DNA of 64,000 nt from Hymenobacter negativus. Lineage in GTDB: Bacteria > Bacteroidota > Bacteroidia > Cytophagales > Hymenobacteraceae. Both the position numbers and the translations under genes were made by a program. Where the stretch lies: contig NZ_JAGETZ010000014.1 of the NCBI RefSeq assembly GCF_017571495.1, forward strand, positions 1-64,000, read 5' to 3'. The notes beneath the pieces are model-generated. The model was not told where the DNA came from. It saw only the letters and a list, made by a program, of their open reading frames with translations, and ran no database searches. Every line of letters begins with the position of its first letter. The first letter of the stretch is position 1. Below are positions 50,118 to 57,898 of this stretch, one piece after another.

Positions 50118-51305
50118 ATGTCGAATAACACTGCATATATCGTAGCGGGCTACCGCACGGCCGTGGGCAAAGCGCCCCGTGGCGTCTTTCGTTTTACCCG
50201 GCCCGATGACCTTGCGGCCACCGTTATCAAGCACCTCGTGGCCCAGGTGCCGGCCCTCGACCCCACGCGGATTGACGACGTAATTGTCGGTAATGCTGTG
50301 CCCGAGGCTGAGCAGGGTCTGCAAATGGGCCGCCTGATTTCGTTGCTGGCCCTGCCCATCAACGTGCCCGGCCTCATCGTGAACCGCTACTGCGGCTCCG
50401 GCGTCGAAACCATTGCCATGGCCGTGGGCAAAATTTCGGCGGGCATGGCCGACTGCATCATCGCGGGCGGCACCGAGAGCATGAGCATGGTGCCCACCGT
50501 GGGCTGGAAAACCGTGCCCAACTACCAGTTGGCCATGCAGCATCCGGACTATTACATGGGCATGGGACTCACCGCCGAAGCCGTGGCCGTGGATTACAAA
50601 ATCAGCCGCCAGGACCAGGACGAATTCTCTTACAACTCCCATCAAAAGGCCATCAAGGCCGTGCAGGGTGGTAAGTTCAAGAAGAGCATCGTGCCCGTGA
50701 CCGTGGAAGAAACCTATGTGGACCAGGCCACCGGCAAGAAGAAAAACCGCTCCTACGTGGTGGATACCGACGAAGGCCCCCGCGCCGATACCTCGGTAGA
50801 AGCCCTCGCCAAGCTGCGTCCCGTGTTTGCCGCCAACGGCACTGTAACCGCCGGCAACTCCTCCCAAACTTCCGACGGTGCCGCCTTTGTGCTCGTGATG
50901 TCGGAGCGCATGGTGAAGGAATTGAACCTGGAGCCCATAGCTCGCATGGTGAACTACGCCTCCGAAGGCGTGGACCCGCGCATCATGGGCATGGGCCCCA
51001 TCAAGGCCGTGCCGAAAGTGCTCAAGCAAGCCGGCCTCAAACTCGACGACATCGACTTGATTGAATTGAACGAAGCCTTTGCCTCGCAGTCGCTGGCCGT
51101 GGTGCGCGAGCTTAGCATCGACCCCGAGAAGCTAAACGTGAATGGCGGCGCCATCGCCCTCGGCCACCCGCTGGGCTGCTCCGGTGCCAAGCTCAGCATC
51201 CAACTCTTTGACGAGCTGCGCGAGCGCGGCAAGAAGTACGGCATGGTCACGGCCTGCGTGGGCGGCGGCCAGGGCGTCGCCGGCATCTATGAACTGCTGA
51301 AGTAG
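50118..51305 (+). CDS. fadA: Acetyl-CoA acyltransferase (thiolase)
   Basis: A 395-residue thiolase for the last step of beta-oxidation. The acyl-carrying cysteine is in VNRYCGSGVETIAMAVGKI, with NEAFASQSLAVVREL, GGAIALGHPLGCSGA (active-site histidine) and CVGGGQGVAGIYE (second cysteine) in the expected order. Start AIVAGYRTAVGKAPRG-like (IVAGYRTAVGKAPRG) is typical. It follows fadN in the FadN-FadA order of Bacillus. The acyl-CoA dehydrogenase gene is 1 kb downstream, after two decayed genes. Confidence 0.95.
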   Translation: MSNNTAYIVAGYRTAVGKAPRGVFRFTRPDDLAATVIKHLVAQVPALDPTRIDDVIVGNAVPEAEQGLQMGRLISLLALPINVPGLIVNRYCGSGVETIAMAVGKISAGMADCIIAGGTESMSMVPTVGWKTVPNYQLAMQHPDYYMGMGLTAEAVAVDYKISRQDQDEFSYNSHQKAIKAVQGGKFKKSIVPVTVEETYVDQATGKKKNRSYVVDTDEGPRADTSVEALAKLRPVFAANGTVTAGNSSQTSDGAAFVLVMSERMVKELNLEPIARMVNYASEGVDPRIMGMGPIKAVPKVLKQAGLKLDDIDLIELNEAFASQSLAVVRELSIDPEKLNVNGGAIALGHPLGCSGAKLSIQLFDELRERGKKYGMVTACVGGGQGVAGIYELLK

Positions 51306-51322
51306 CCGTTGTTTAGCCGAAC

Positions 51323-51395
51323 GTCATGCTGAACGCAGTGAAGCACCTCTACCGCAGTAGTAATCAATTACGATTGCGCGCGGTAGAGATGCTTC
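51323..51395. repeat. Palindromic intergenic repeat (GAAGCACCTCTACCGC type)
   Basis: GAAGCACCTCTACCGC (51340-51355) and GCGGTAGAGATGCTTC (51380-51395) pair with one mismatch. The centre CAGTAGTAATCAATTACGATTGC repeats that of the element at 47378, and the left edge GTCATGCTG is shared too. The inner arm also occurs in the hairpin at 34932. Confidence 0.72.
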
Positions 51396-51428
51396 CCTTT
51401 ATTTGGTAGCTAATCCATCGTGAAGCGC

Positions 51429-51818
51429 ATGAAATGGCTCTTTCTGTTTTTACTCGCTTCAACGCAGCTCATGCTGGCGCAATCCAAGCCGGCTCAGGTG
51501 TACACTTACGTTGAGCAAATGCCGTAACTGCCGGGCGGTGGCGGGATGCCGAAAATAGTAAATGCTATTTTGGACCGGTTGCAAGTCACGAAAGCTGACC
51601 TTGAGGCCTCTGAAGGCTCGCCAATAATTTACTTCGAGGTTTCCCCCACTGGTAAGGTGCAGCACATTCGTATAACCAAAAGCACCCATTCTGCTGGCCT
51701 GGATGCTGCATTATTGGCAGCAGTTAAAGCGTTGCCAACGTTCAAGCTAGGCTATCAATCGGGGCGTCCTGTGACAGTGGGCCTCAATATTCGAATAGCA
51801 TGCATTAAGCCACAGTAG
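51429..51818 (+). pseudogene. TonB-domain exported protein with in-frame stop codon
   Basis: Reading from ATG 51429 gives signal peptide MKWLFLFLLASTQLMLAQS, then KPAQVYTYVEQMP, a TAA at 51525-51527, and in the same frame LPGGGGMPKIVNAIL and a TonB-like domain to SGRPVTVGLNIRIACIKPQ. The intact TonB at 24305 has VYTYVEQMPQLPGGGG, so the TAA stands where a glutamine codon (CAA) belongs: one C-to-T change. Without the stop the protein would be 129 residues. A restart at ATG 51546 would lack a signal peptide. A GTG at 51420 is a possible earlier start. I treat it as a recent pseudogene; sequencing error or read-through remain possible. Confidence 0.8.
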
Positions 51819-51826
51819 ATACCGCC

Positions 51827-52153
51827 ATGAAAAAGCGTCTGCGTAAGAAGCTTCGACTCCGGGAGTTTCAGCATACCGGTTTTGCCGTTTGTCTCAGTTT
51901 AAGCTTACCTGACATAGAAGAGGAAAGGCATCATTTCTGGGCCAGGCTGGAAAAAGCTGTTGAAGCACAAAGAATGTATGTAATCGGACGAGCCGATGAC
52001 TTCTAGGTCTTCACAAATTATAACATCGTTCCCATTCCCGCTATTAAGGAAACTGACCGTCTTTGGATGAGGGAATGGCTAGTACAGCAACCGGAGGTTA
52101 TTTCGTATCGGGTTAGTACCTCTGGTAACAATTGGGCTCCCTGCTACGATTAA
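51827..52153 (+). pseudogene. YggL/DUF469-family protein with in-frame stop codon
   Basis: Reading from ATG 51827 gives MKKRLRKKLRLREFQHTGF and then AVCLSLSLPDIEEERHHFW, ending at TAG 52004-52006 after RADDF; the same frame continues VFTNYNIVPIPAIKETDRLW and MREWLVQQPEVISYRVS to a TAA at 52151-52153 (108 codons in all). The start closely resembles E. coli YggL (RRLRKKMHIDEFQELGFSV), a 50S-ribosome-associated protein of similar length, and the downstream part resembles its C-terminal half. One base change would explain the stop. It begins 8 nt after the TonB-like pseudogene, as in an operon, and a good terminator follows. Confidence 0.72.
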
Positions 52154-52165
52154 AACAAAGCAGTA

Positions 52166-52197
52166 AAAGAAAACCCCGCCCCGGCGGGGTTTTCTTT
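52166..52197. terminator. Strong intrinsic terminator
   Basis: A perfect 15-bp stem AAAGAAAACCCCGCC / GGCGGGGTTTTCTTT with a 2-nt gap (CC) lies 12 nt after the YggL-like stop. A-rich and T-rich ends allow termination in both directions. Confidence 0.88.
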
Positions 52198-52205
52198 ACA
52201 TGAAG

Positions 52206-52291
52206 TAGTAGGCGTGCCTAACATTTTTTCTTATCTTGCAACACTAAACCGCAGGCCTCGTTGTTTCTCTAACTAGTAGGCGTGCCTAACA
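52206..52291 (+). promoter_or_regulatory. Pair of 18-nt direct repeats with TAGGC-GCCTA dyad upstream of fadE
   Basis: TAGTAGGCGTGCCTAACA occurs at 52206-52223 and again at 52274-52291, 68 nt apart (start to start). Each copy contains the near-palindrome TAGGC-GT-GCCTA, the size of a site for a dimeric TetR- or MarR-like regulator. Between them TATCTTGC (about 52233) resembles a -7 box. The second copy ends 31 nt before the fadE ATG. This suggests repressor sites flanking the promoter. Confidence 0.55.
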
Positions 52292-52322
52292 CTTTTCAAC
52301 TTCATACCCACCCCCAACCGTC

Positions 52323-54113
52323 ATGGAAACCACGCAGCATGCCAGCCTCAAGGGCGGCGAATTCATCATCAAGCCGACCGATGCCCAGAGCGTGTTCACG
52401 CCGGCCGACTTTACCGAAGAGCAGAACTACATGCACCAAACCTGCCTCGATTTCGTGCAGGCCGAGGTGCAGCCGGTGCTGGAGCGCCTCGATAACCACG
52501 AGGAAGGCCTTATGCGCAGCCTGATGGAGAAAGCTGGCCAGCTCGGCCTGTTCGGCGTAAGCGTGCCCGAGCAGTTTGGTGGCTTGGACATGGACTTCCC
52601 CACGGCCCTGCGCGTGACGGAAGGCGTGGGCGGCGGCCACTCGTTCCCAGTGGCTTTTGCGGCCCATACAGGCATTGCCCTGCTGCCCATTCTGTATTTC
52701 GGCAACGACGAGCAGAAAGCTAAATACCTGCCCGGCCTCACCAGCGGCGAGCTGATGGGCGCCTACTGCCTCACCGAGCCCGGTTCCGGTTCCGACGCGC
52801 TGGGCGCGAAGACCAAAGCCGTACTCAATGCCGAAGGCACCCACTATGTGCTGAATGGCCAGAAAATGTGGATTACCAACGCCGGCTTTGCCGATGTGTT
52901 CATTGTCTTTGCCCAGATTGACGGCGACAAGTTCACCGGCTTCATAGTGGAGAAAAACACGCCCGGCCTAAGCCTCGGCAACGAGGAGCACAAGATGGGC
53001 ATCAAGGGCTCTTCGACCCGTCAGGTATTCCTGTCCGACGCGCTGGTGCCGAAGGAGAATGTGCTGGGCGAGATTGGCAAAGGCCACCTCATTGCCTTCA
53101 ACGTGCTGAACATCGGTCGCATCAAGTTGGCCGCCGCCTGCCTGGGCGCTACCAAAATGGCCGCTGATTTGAGCGTGAAGTATGCGAACGAGCGGGTGCA
53201 ATTCAAAATGCCTATCTCGAAGTTTGGCGCCATCCGCTACAAGCTGGCGCAGCAGGCCATCCGCATCTACGCCGTGGAATCAGCCATTTACCGCGCCGGT
53301 TCCGACATCTACCGCATGGAGCAGCAGCTCATGGCCGAGGGCAAAGGTGCCAACGAAGCCCTACTGGGTGCCGCCCGTGAGTTTGCCGTAGAGTGCGCCA
53401 TTTTGAAAGTGGAAGGCTCGGAAGTGCTGGACTACGTGGTGGACGAGGGTGTGCAGATTTACGGTGGTTATGGCTTCTCGGCCGACTATCCGATGGACCG
53501 CGCTTACCGCGACTCGCGCATCAACCGTATTTTCGAGGGCACCAATGAAATCAACCGCCTGCTGGCCGTTGACATGATTCTGAAGAAGGGCCTGAAGGGC
53601 GAAATCGACCTGATGGGCCCCGCCCAAGCCGTGCAGCAGGAGCTGATGAGCATCCCAAGCATGAGCCAGGACGAGGAATCCGGCCTGTTCAGCAAGGAGA
53701 TGAAGACCATCGCCAATCTGAAAAAGGCCATTCTGATGGTGGCTGGCTCGGCCGTGCAGAAGTTCACCGCTACCCTCGCTAAGGAGCAGGAGTTGCTGAT
53801 GAATATCGCCGACATGGCCATCAAAACCTACATCGCCGAGAGCACCCTGCTCCGCGTAGAGAAGGAAGCTGCCGCCAAAGGCGAAGAAGCTATGTCTGTT
53901 GAAGCCGACATTGCCCGCGTGTACCTGGCCGATGCCGTGGACATTGTGGAGAAAGCCGGTAAGGACGCCATCGGCAGCATGGCTGAGGGTGATGAGCAGC
54001 GCCTGTTGCTGATGGGCCTGAAGCGCTTCACCAAAACCGAGTTGCTGAACGTGAAAGAGTCGCGCCGCCGCATCGCCGCCAAGCTGATTACGGCCAACGA
54101 GTACGCCGTCTAG
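52323..54113 (+). CDS. fadE: Acyl-CoA dehydrogenase (FadE type)
   Basis: A 596-residue FAD enzyme for the first step of beta-oxidation. It shows the order YCLTEPGSGSDALGAKTKA, MWITNAGFADVFIVFAQID, MGIKGSSTRQVFLSD, and GGYGFSADYPMDRAYRDSRI-NRIFEGTNEINR (landmarks), the last with the FAD-binding arginine and catalytic region. A C-terminal extension of about 170 residues beyond the classic 380-residue fold (from MGPAQAVQQELMSIP to the end) matches the long Bacillus FadE form (about 594 residues). With fadN and fadA it makes a fadNAE-like set. Two direct repeats upstream may be operator sites. Confidence 0.93.
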   Translation: METTQHASLKGGEFIIKPTDAQSVFTPADFTEEQNYMHQTCLDFVQAEVQPVLERLDNHEEGLMRSLMEKAGQLGLFGVSVPEQFGGLDMDFPTALRVTEGVGGGHSFPVAFAAHTGIALLPILYFGNDEQKAKYLPGLTSGELMGAYCLTEPGSGSDALGAKTKAVLNAEGTHYVLNGQKMWITNAGFADVFIVFAQIDGDKFTGFIVEKNTPGLSLGNEEHKMGIKGSSTRQVFLSDALVPKENVLGEIGKGHLIAFNVLNIGRIKLAAACLGATKMAADLSVKYANERVQFKMPISKFGAIRYKLAQQAIRIYAVESAIYRAGSDIYRMEQQLMAEGKGANEALLGAAREFAVECAILKVEGSEVLDYVVDEGVQIYGGYGFSADYPMDRAYRDSRINRIFEGTNEINRLLAVDMILKKGLKGEIDLMGPAQAVQQELMSIPSMSQDEESGLFSKEMKTIANLKKAILMVAGSAVQKFTATLAKEQELLMNIADMAIKTYIAESTLLRVEKEAAAKGEEAMSVEADIARVYLADAVDIVEKAGKDAIGSMAEGDEQRLLLMGLKRFTKTELLNVKESRRRIAAKLITANEYAV

Positions 54114-54166
54114 ACCACAGATTTATCGGATTCGACGGATTAGTCGGATTTGGTAGGTGAAAGTAG

Positions 54167-54200
54167 AAAGGCCGTTCCTGATTTCCGGGGCGGCCTTTTT
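54167..54200 (+). terminator. Terminator after fadE
   Basis: Stem AAAGGCCG / CGGCCTTT (54167-54174 with 54191-54198), with an inner TTCC...GG region, is followed by more T residues (CCTTTTTATTG), about 55 nt after the stop. Confidence 0.75.
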
Positions 54201-54243
54201 ATTGTTGGACTAAGCTGATAAATGCGAATGGCAGTCTTTTCTA

Positions 54244-54320
54244 CTGAGGGTTGTTTATAAATAAAACAGCCACCTCAATAGTCACTTAGGGTGGTTGTTT
54301 TATTTATAAACAACCCTCAG
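54244..54320. repeat. 31-bp inverted repeat, MITE-like or terminator
   Basis: Arms 54244-54274 and 54290-54320 pair over 31 bp with one G-U (outer CTGAGGGTTGTTTATAAATA), loop 15 nt. The outer half is AT-rich and the inner ACAGCCACC / GGTGGTTGT half is followed by T-rich sequence, so it could also stop transcription. No transposase is nearby. Confidence 0.75.
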
Positions 54321-54467
54321 CATGCCGAGGCTTTATCATTATAGCCGTTGAATTTGAGTTAAATGTGAGACTTAGGGAAGCCTTTTGCCATCGGGCCTGG
54401 TCTGAAGGAAAAGCACGGCGCGGCCGCCCGGCTTTGGGTCCATTTTTCTCCTTTTTCTTTCTGGCTT

Positions 54468-55985
54468 ATGAAACGCATTGGTACCTTCTTGATTTTGCTG
54501 CTGGTGGCGCTGCTGGGCTTGCACGCTGCTCAGGCCCAAACCTGCGCGGCCCCAACCAACATACAAGTTGGTAGTGTCACCATCTTGCCCGGCACGCCGA
54601 CCACAGCGAGCACGGCTTCGGCGGTAGTGAGTTTCACGCCATCGGCGTCGGCGTTGAGCTACACAGTGCGCTATTTCTGGATTGGCGACTCGACGGCGGC
54701 CGGTATTATGAGCGTCAATACCACCACTTCGCCGGTGACCCTGACGGGACTGCGCACCGGCCAGGGTGGTTTCTATCGGGTGTCGGTGGTAAGCAACTGC
54801 GCGGGCGGCCTCACTACGAGTTCGCCATGGGTGGGACTGAATACCAACAGCTTCGGCCCTTGCGCGGCACCAACCAACGTGGTAGCCTCGCCAGCGGGCT
54901 CAGGCGTTATTAGCCTGAGCTTTACGCCAGCAGCGGGAGTACCCAGCTACACGGTGCAGTATTATCCGGCTTCCGACAGTACTCAGGTACTAACCCTGAC
55001 CACTACAGGTTCGCCGGTGCTTATTGGTACGGGGGCGCTGCCGGGCACGCGCTACATCATTCGCATTACAGCAAACTGCGGCGGCGGCACTACTTCGCCG
55101 TCGGTAACGGTGAGTGGCACGAGTGGCGGTACGCCAATCTGCAACGCGCCATCGGGCTTTTATGTCGCCAGCACCAATGCCACCACGGCTTCGGTATACT
55201 TTAATGCGAATTCGAACGCACAGGCGTACATCATCCGGTATGCTCCACTAGGCGCTAACCCTAATCAGGGAACGAGCCTAACCGTGTCATCGGGCCCGGT
55301 ACTGCTGACGGGCCTCACACCCAACACTGGCTACACCGTCACCATTCAGGCTATTTGCACTACTGTATCGGCCTCCACTACGCTGTCAACCACTTTCACT
55401 ACTCCGGTCACTTCGGCCACTTGCGGCGCTGCTACCAATATCACCATAACAGCAGCCAGCGACTCTTCAGCTACCGTGAGCTTCACGCCAGGAGCAGGCA
55501 ACACCAGCTTCCAAGTAGTCTATTTCGTGGCTTCCGATTCCGTTCGCACCATGCGAGTGCAAAATGCCACCAGTTCGCCGGTTACGCTCCGTCGCCTGCT
55601 GCCGGGGCAGACGTATATCATTCGGGTAATAAGCATTTGCGGCACTGCCACCAGCACCTTGTTTACTTCTGGCGCTCCCATAACCTACGCCTTCCGCGGG
55701 GCGCTGGCCAATCGCACGGCACTGGGTGCGGGCGTATTAAATGTATTTCCAAACCCGGCGCGTCATGCCGCCAGCCTCGTGGTGCCGGCCGTAGCCGGTG
55801 TAGCGCAAGCAAAAATCACGCTCCTGAACGCCATTGGCCAGCAAGTGCGTACGCAGACGGTGCCGCTCACGCCGGCCAGCGAAACCCGCACGCAACTCGA
55901 CCTCACGGGTGTGGTGCCCGGCCTCTACACGTTGCGGGTAGTGGCCGGTGGCCAGGTAGCCAGCCAGCGTTTGGCCGTGGAGTAG
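54468..55985 (+). CDS. T9SS-secreted fibronectin-repeat protein
   Basis: A 505-residue exported protein. Signal peptide MKRIGTFLILLLVALLGLHAAQA is followed by four fibronectin III-like repeats of about 95 residues, each opening with a cysteine-containing C-x-APTN-like motif (CAAPTNIQ, CAAPTNVV, CNAPSGFY, CGAATNIT) and containing SYTVxY and LPGTRYIIRI-type strands. The C-terminal 80 residues are a type A sorting domain (LNVFPNPARHAASLVV, ITLLNAIGQQVRTQTVPL, GLYTLRVVAGGQVASQR). It is probably a surface adhesin or carbohydrate-binding protein exported by T9SS. Paralogous modules are in the first two minus-strand genes of the window. Confidence 0.86.
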   Translation: MKRIGTFLILLLVALLGLHAAQAQTCAAPTNIQVGSVTILPGTPTTASTASAVVSFTPSASALSYTVRYFWIGDSTAAGIMSVNTTTSPVTLTGLRTGQGGFYRVSVVSNCAGGLTTSSPWVGLNTNSFGPCAAPTNVVASPAGSGVISLSFTPAAGVPSYTVQYYPASDSTQVLTLTTTGSPVLIGTGALPGTRYIIRITANCGGGTTSPSVTVSGTSGGTPICNAPSGFYVASTNATTASVYFNANSNAQAYIIRYAPLGANPNQGTSLTVSSGPVLLTGLTPNTGYTVTIQAICTTVSASTTLSTTFTTPVTSATCGAATNITITAASDSSATVSFTPGAGNTSFQVVYFVASDSVRTMRVQNATSSPVTLRRLLPGQTYIIRVISICGTATSTLFTSGAPITYAFRGALANRTALGAGVLNVFPNPARHAASLVVPAVAGVAQAKITLLNAIGQQVRTQTVPLTPASETRTQLDLTGVVPGLYTLRVVAGGQVASQRLAVE

Positions 55986-56017
55986 CCGTCGGGCCTAACC
56001 CATCCCTCTACCAATAG

Positions 56018-56059
56018 TCAAAAGGGCCACTCCTTATATAATAGGAGTGGCCCTTTTGA
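56018..56059. terminator. Bidirectional terminator
   Basis: A perfect 17-bp stem TCAAAAGGGCCACTCCT / AGGAGTGGCCCTTTTGA (56018-56034 with 56043-56059, 8-nt loop) lies between converging genes. Confidence 0.92.
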
Positions 56060-56081
56060 TTTTGCTAAAACCGAAGTGGTA

Positions 56082-57536
56082 TTACTTCACTACAATCTTC
56101 TCCAATTGCAGCGCAGCCGATTTTTTGCTTGGTCGGCTCACACCGACGATGGTCTTTTCAGTAATCCAGGTGGTAAAATCTTTCACATAAGCCAGCTGCT
56201 GGTCATTTGCCACGTTTAGCTTCAGGCGTTCGGGTGGGCTGATGATACCGTTTTGGGCATTCACGCGGCGGAGGTAGAGGTCCGATTTCTTATCGATGTT
56301 CTCCAGCGTTAGCAGCTGCACCGTGCCCCCAAACACTGCCGCCCGGAAGCCGATTCCGGTATAGGAATCAACGGCCGGGGCTACTTGGTCTTTGGCCACA
56401 ATGCTGTGCCAGGTGGGCGCGCCAAACTCGTTGTAGCCGAACATATGCAGCTCGCGGGCATGCACCGGGCTTTCGCTGCCGTCTTCCTCAAAGTGCTTTT
56501 CGGCAATAACAACCAGCTGCTTTTCGGGAGTTAGTAAGAGCTCACCCAGGTACACATCATCGAGGCGTTTTGTCTCTTTGCCAGTAGCTTTGCTCACCTC
56601 GGTGAGGTAAGCAGGAGTGAAGCGGAACTCCGGCGAAAACTTCATGTCGCCGGTGCCACTGAAGTCGAATTTCACCACCTTCAGGCTGTAATATTCGCCG
56701 GTAGCGTAGTCGGCGCATAATGCAGCGGCGTATAAGCTGCCATCATTTAGCACCGTGAAGCGGGCGTCGCGCACAGTCACGGGCTTGCCACCAAACACCC
56801 CGCCCACTGGCACCCCCAGCACCTTGATTTCGGTGCCCGCCCCAGCCGGGTACCGGCGCACAGTCAGCTTCTTCATGCCCTCGCTGATGAGCGTGACGTA
56901 TTGCGTACCGTCGTTGGCCACGTGCACGGCAGGCGAGAAAAATTCGCCCAAGTCTCGGAAGTCGTAGGCTTTTTCCTCCAGCTGCGCCAGGTTTTGGTCA
57001 AACAGCGTAGCGGCAATGCGTTGAACTTGTTGCTCACGGGTGAGGTAGCGGAAGGCCAGTAGCCGGTTGCCATCGGGTGAGATGGACACGCCCGGCCGGC
57101 GGTCGCGCGCGGCAGCCGATATCACCACTTTGGCCGCGCCTTTCTGGCCGCTTTGCAGATTCACGGGTACTGCGGTCAGGTTTTGGCCGCTGTCGTCCTT
57201 GTGGTGGAGCACCACCAGCGCCTGCTGCGTGCCGCGTCCGAAGGCCTCCAGCGTTTCGCCGGGCGCTATCGGAATGGTAGTGCTCCACTGCTTTTTCAGG
57301 TCCGCGTCGTAACGCTCCACGGCATAGCCACCGGCGCTTTGGTGGGCCAGAATCACGAAACCGGAGCCATCGGCTAGGGACAAGGTTTTGTGCGGCACCC
57401 GCATGTCGTAGCGGTCGGGTCCCTGCTCGGGCAGGTAGCTGAACGGAGTCGATTTGACTTTTTGAGCTAGGGCGGGTACGGCCAGGCCTGCACTGGCCAA
57501 GCTTGTCAAACCAATCAAAAGGGCGCGTCGCACCAT
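56082..57536 (-). CDS. Exported protein of unknown function
   Basis: A 484-residue protein read from ATG 57536 (MVRRALLIGLTSLASAGLAVPALAQ), giving a clear signal peptide; an ATG eight codons upstream is possible. The mature chain is rich in strand-turn repeats such as LADGSGFVILAHQSAGG, AVHVANDGTQYVTLISEG, FTVLNDGSLYAAALCADY and LLTPEKQLVVIAEKHFEEDG, which suggests a beta-propeller or similar repeat fold. No sorting domain is visible at the C-terminus (ALQLEKIVVK). Function unknown. It converges with the T9SS gene on a shared terminator. Confidence 0.7.
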   Translation of the reverse strand: MVRRALLIGLTSLASAGLAVPALAQKVKSTPFSYLPEQGPDRYDMRVPHKTLSLADGSGFVILAHQSAGGYAVERYDADLKKQWSTTIPIAPGETLEAFGRGTQQALVVLHHKDDSGQNLTAVPVNLQSGQKGAAKVVISAAARDRRPGVSISPDGNRLLAFRYLTREQQVQRIAATLFDQNLAQLEEKAYDFRDLGEFFSPAVHVANDGTQYVTLISEGMKKLTVRRYPAGAGTEIKVLGVPVGGVFGGKPVTVRDARFTVLNDGSLYAAALCADYATGEYYSLKVVKFDFSGTGDMKFSPEFRFTPAYLTEVSKATGKETKRLDDVYLGELLLTPEKQLVVIAEKHFEEDGSESPVHARELHMFGYNEFGAPTWHSIVAKDQVAPAVDSYTGIGFRAAVFGGTVQLLTLENIDKKSDLYLRRVNAQNGIISPPERLKLNVANDQQLAYVKDFTTWITEKTIVGVSRPSKKSAALQLEKIVVK

Positions 57537-57898
57537 AAAATTCGGGTGTAGATGAAGCATGAGAAAATAAAATTGAAGCGCTTAAAGAGCCCAAAAGTAC
57601 CGGATTTGGCCCTGTCTCACGGCGTTAACGCAGCACCAAAGGTCGGACCGATAGGGCTGCGCTAACAAAAATGTAGCCCAATCATAACACTTCCGTGGCA
57701 ACACCCGTACATGGCACCCGTTTACTTCGTGGTCGATTTCAGCGCCTCAATCGGAAGCTCTCAAACGTCCTTTTTTTCGCCCTGTCGCCTGCTAATTCCA
57801 CTGCCGATTAGCGGCACCTTGGCCTCTTTGAAAACGAATTTGTTGAACAAGGCCAAGTCTTGTCGTACCTTTGCACCCGCAAAATATTCTGCTATATT
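57537..57898. other. 362-nt divergent intergenic region
   Basis: Contains promoters for the exported protein (minus) and the small gene (plus). A 11-bp inverted repeat with one G-U, GTTAACGCAGC / GCTGCGCTAAC (57624-57634 with 57656-57666), is visible. Short frames here (for example 57711) overlap the promoter and are not supported. Confidence 0.5.
57842..57873 (+). promoter_or_regulatory. Promoter of the 75-residue exported peptide gene
   Basis: GTTG at 57842-57845 (with TTTG overlapping at 57839) and TACCTTTG at 57866-57873, 20 nt apart, match the Bacteroidota TTTG / TAnnTTTG pattern well. The start codon is 26 nt beyond the -7 box. Confidence 0.7.

Larger units (their letters stand above)
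54114..54467. other. 354-nt intergenic region with terminator and long hairpin, no gene
   Basis: Contains the fadE terminator (54167-54200), the 31-bp inverted repeat (54244-54320) and about 150 nt of ordinary sequence before the next ATG. Frames that open here (for example 54365) overlap the next gene in another phase and are not convincing. Confidence 0.55.

Noticed and set aside
50043..51029. A 328-codon minus-strand frame over fadA
   Set aside because: Histidine/glycine-rich shadow of the thiolase gene and of the inverted repeat.
54540..55680. Repeated motifs in the fibronectin-repeat gene as a possible CRISPR or tandem DNA repeat
   Set aside because: The repeats are protein modules of about 95 residues with varied DNA, not short identical repeats with spacers.
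57624..57666. Short hairpin as a possible riboswitch or small RNA
   Set aside because: Only an 11-bp stem with no conserved loop or promoter in front; recorded in the gap entry only.
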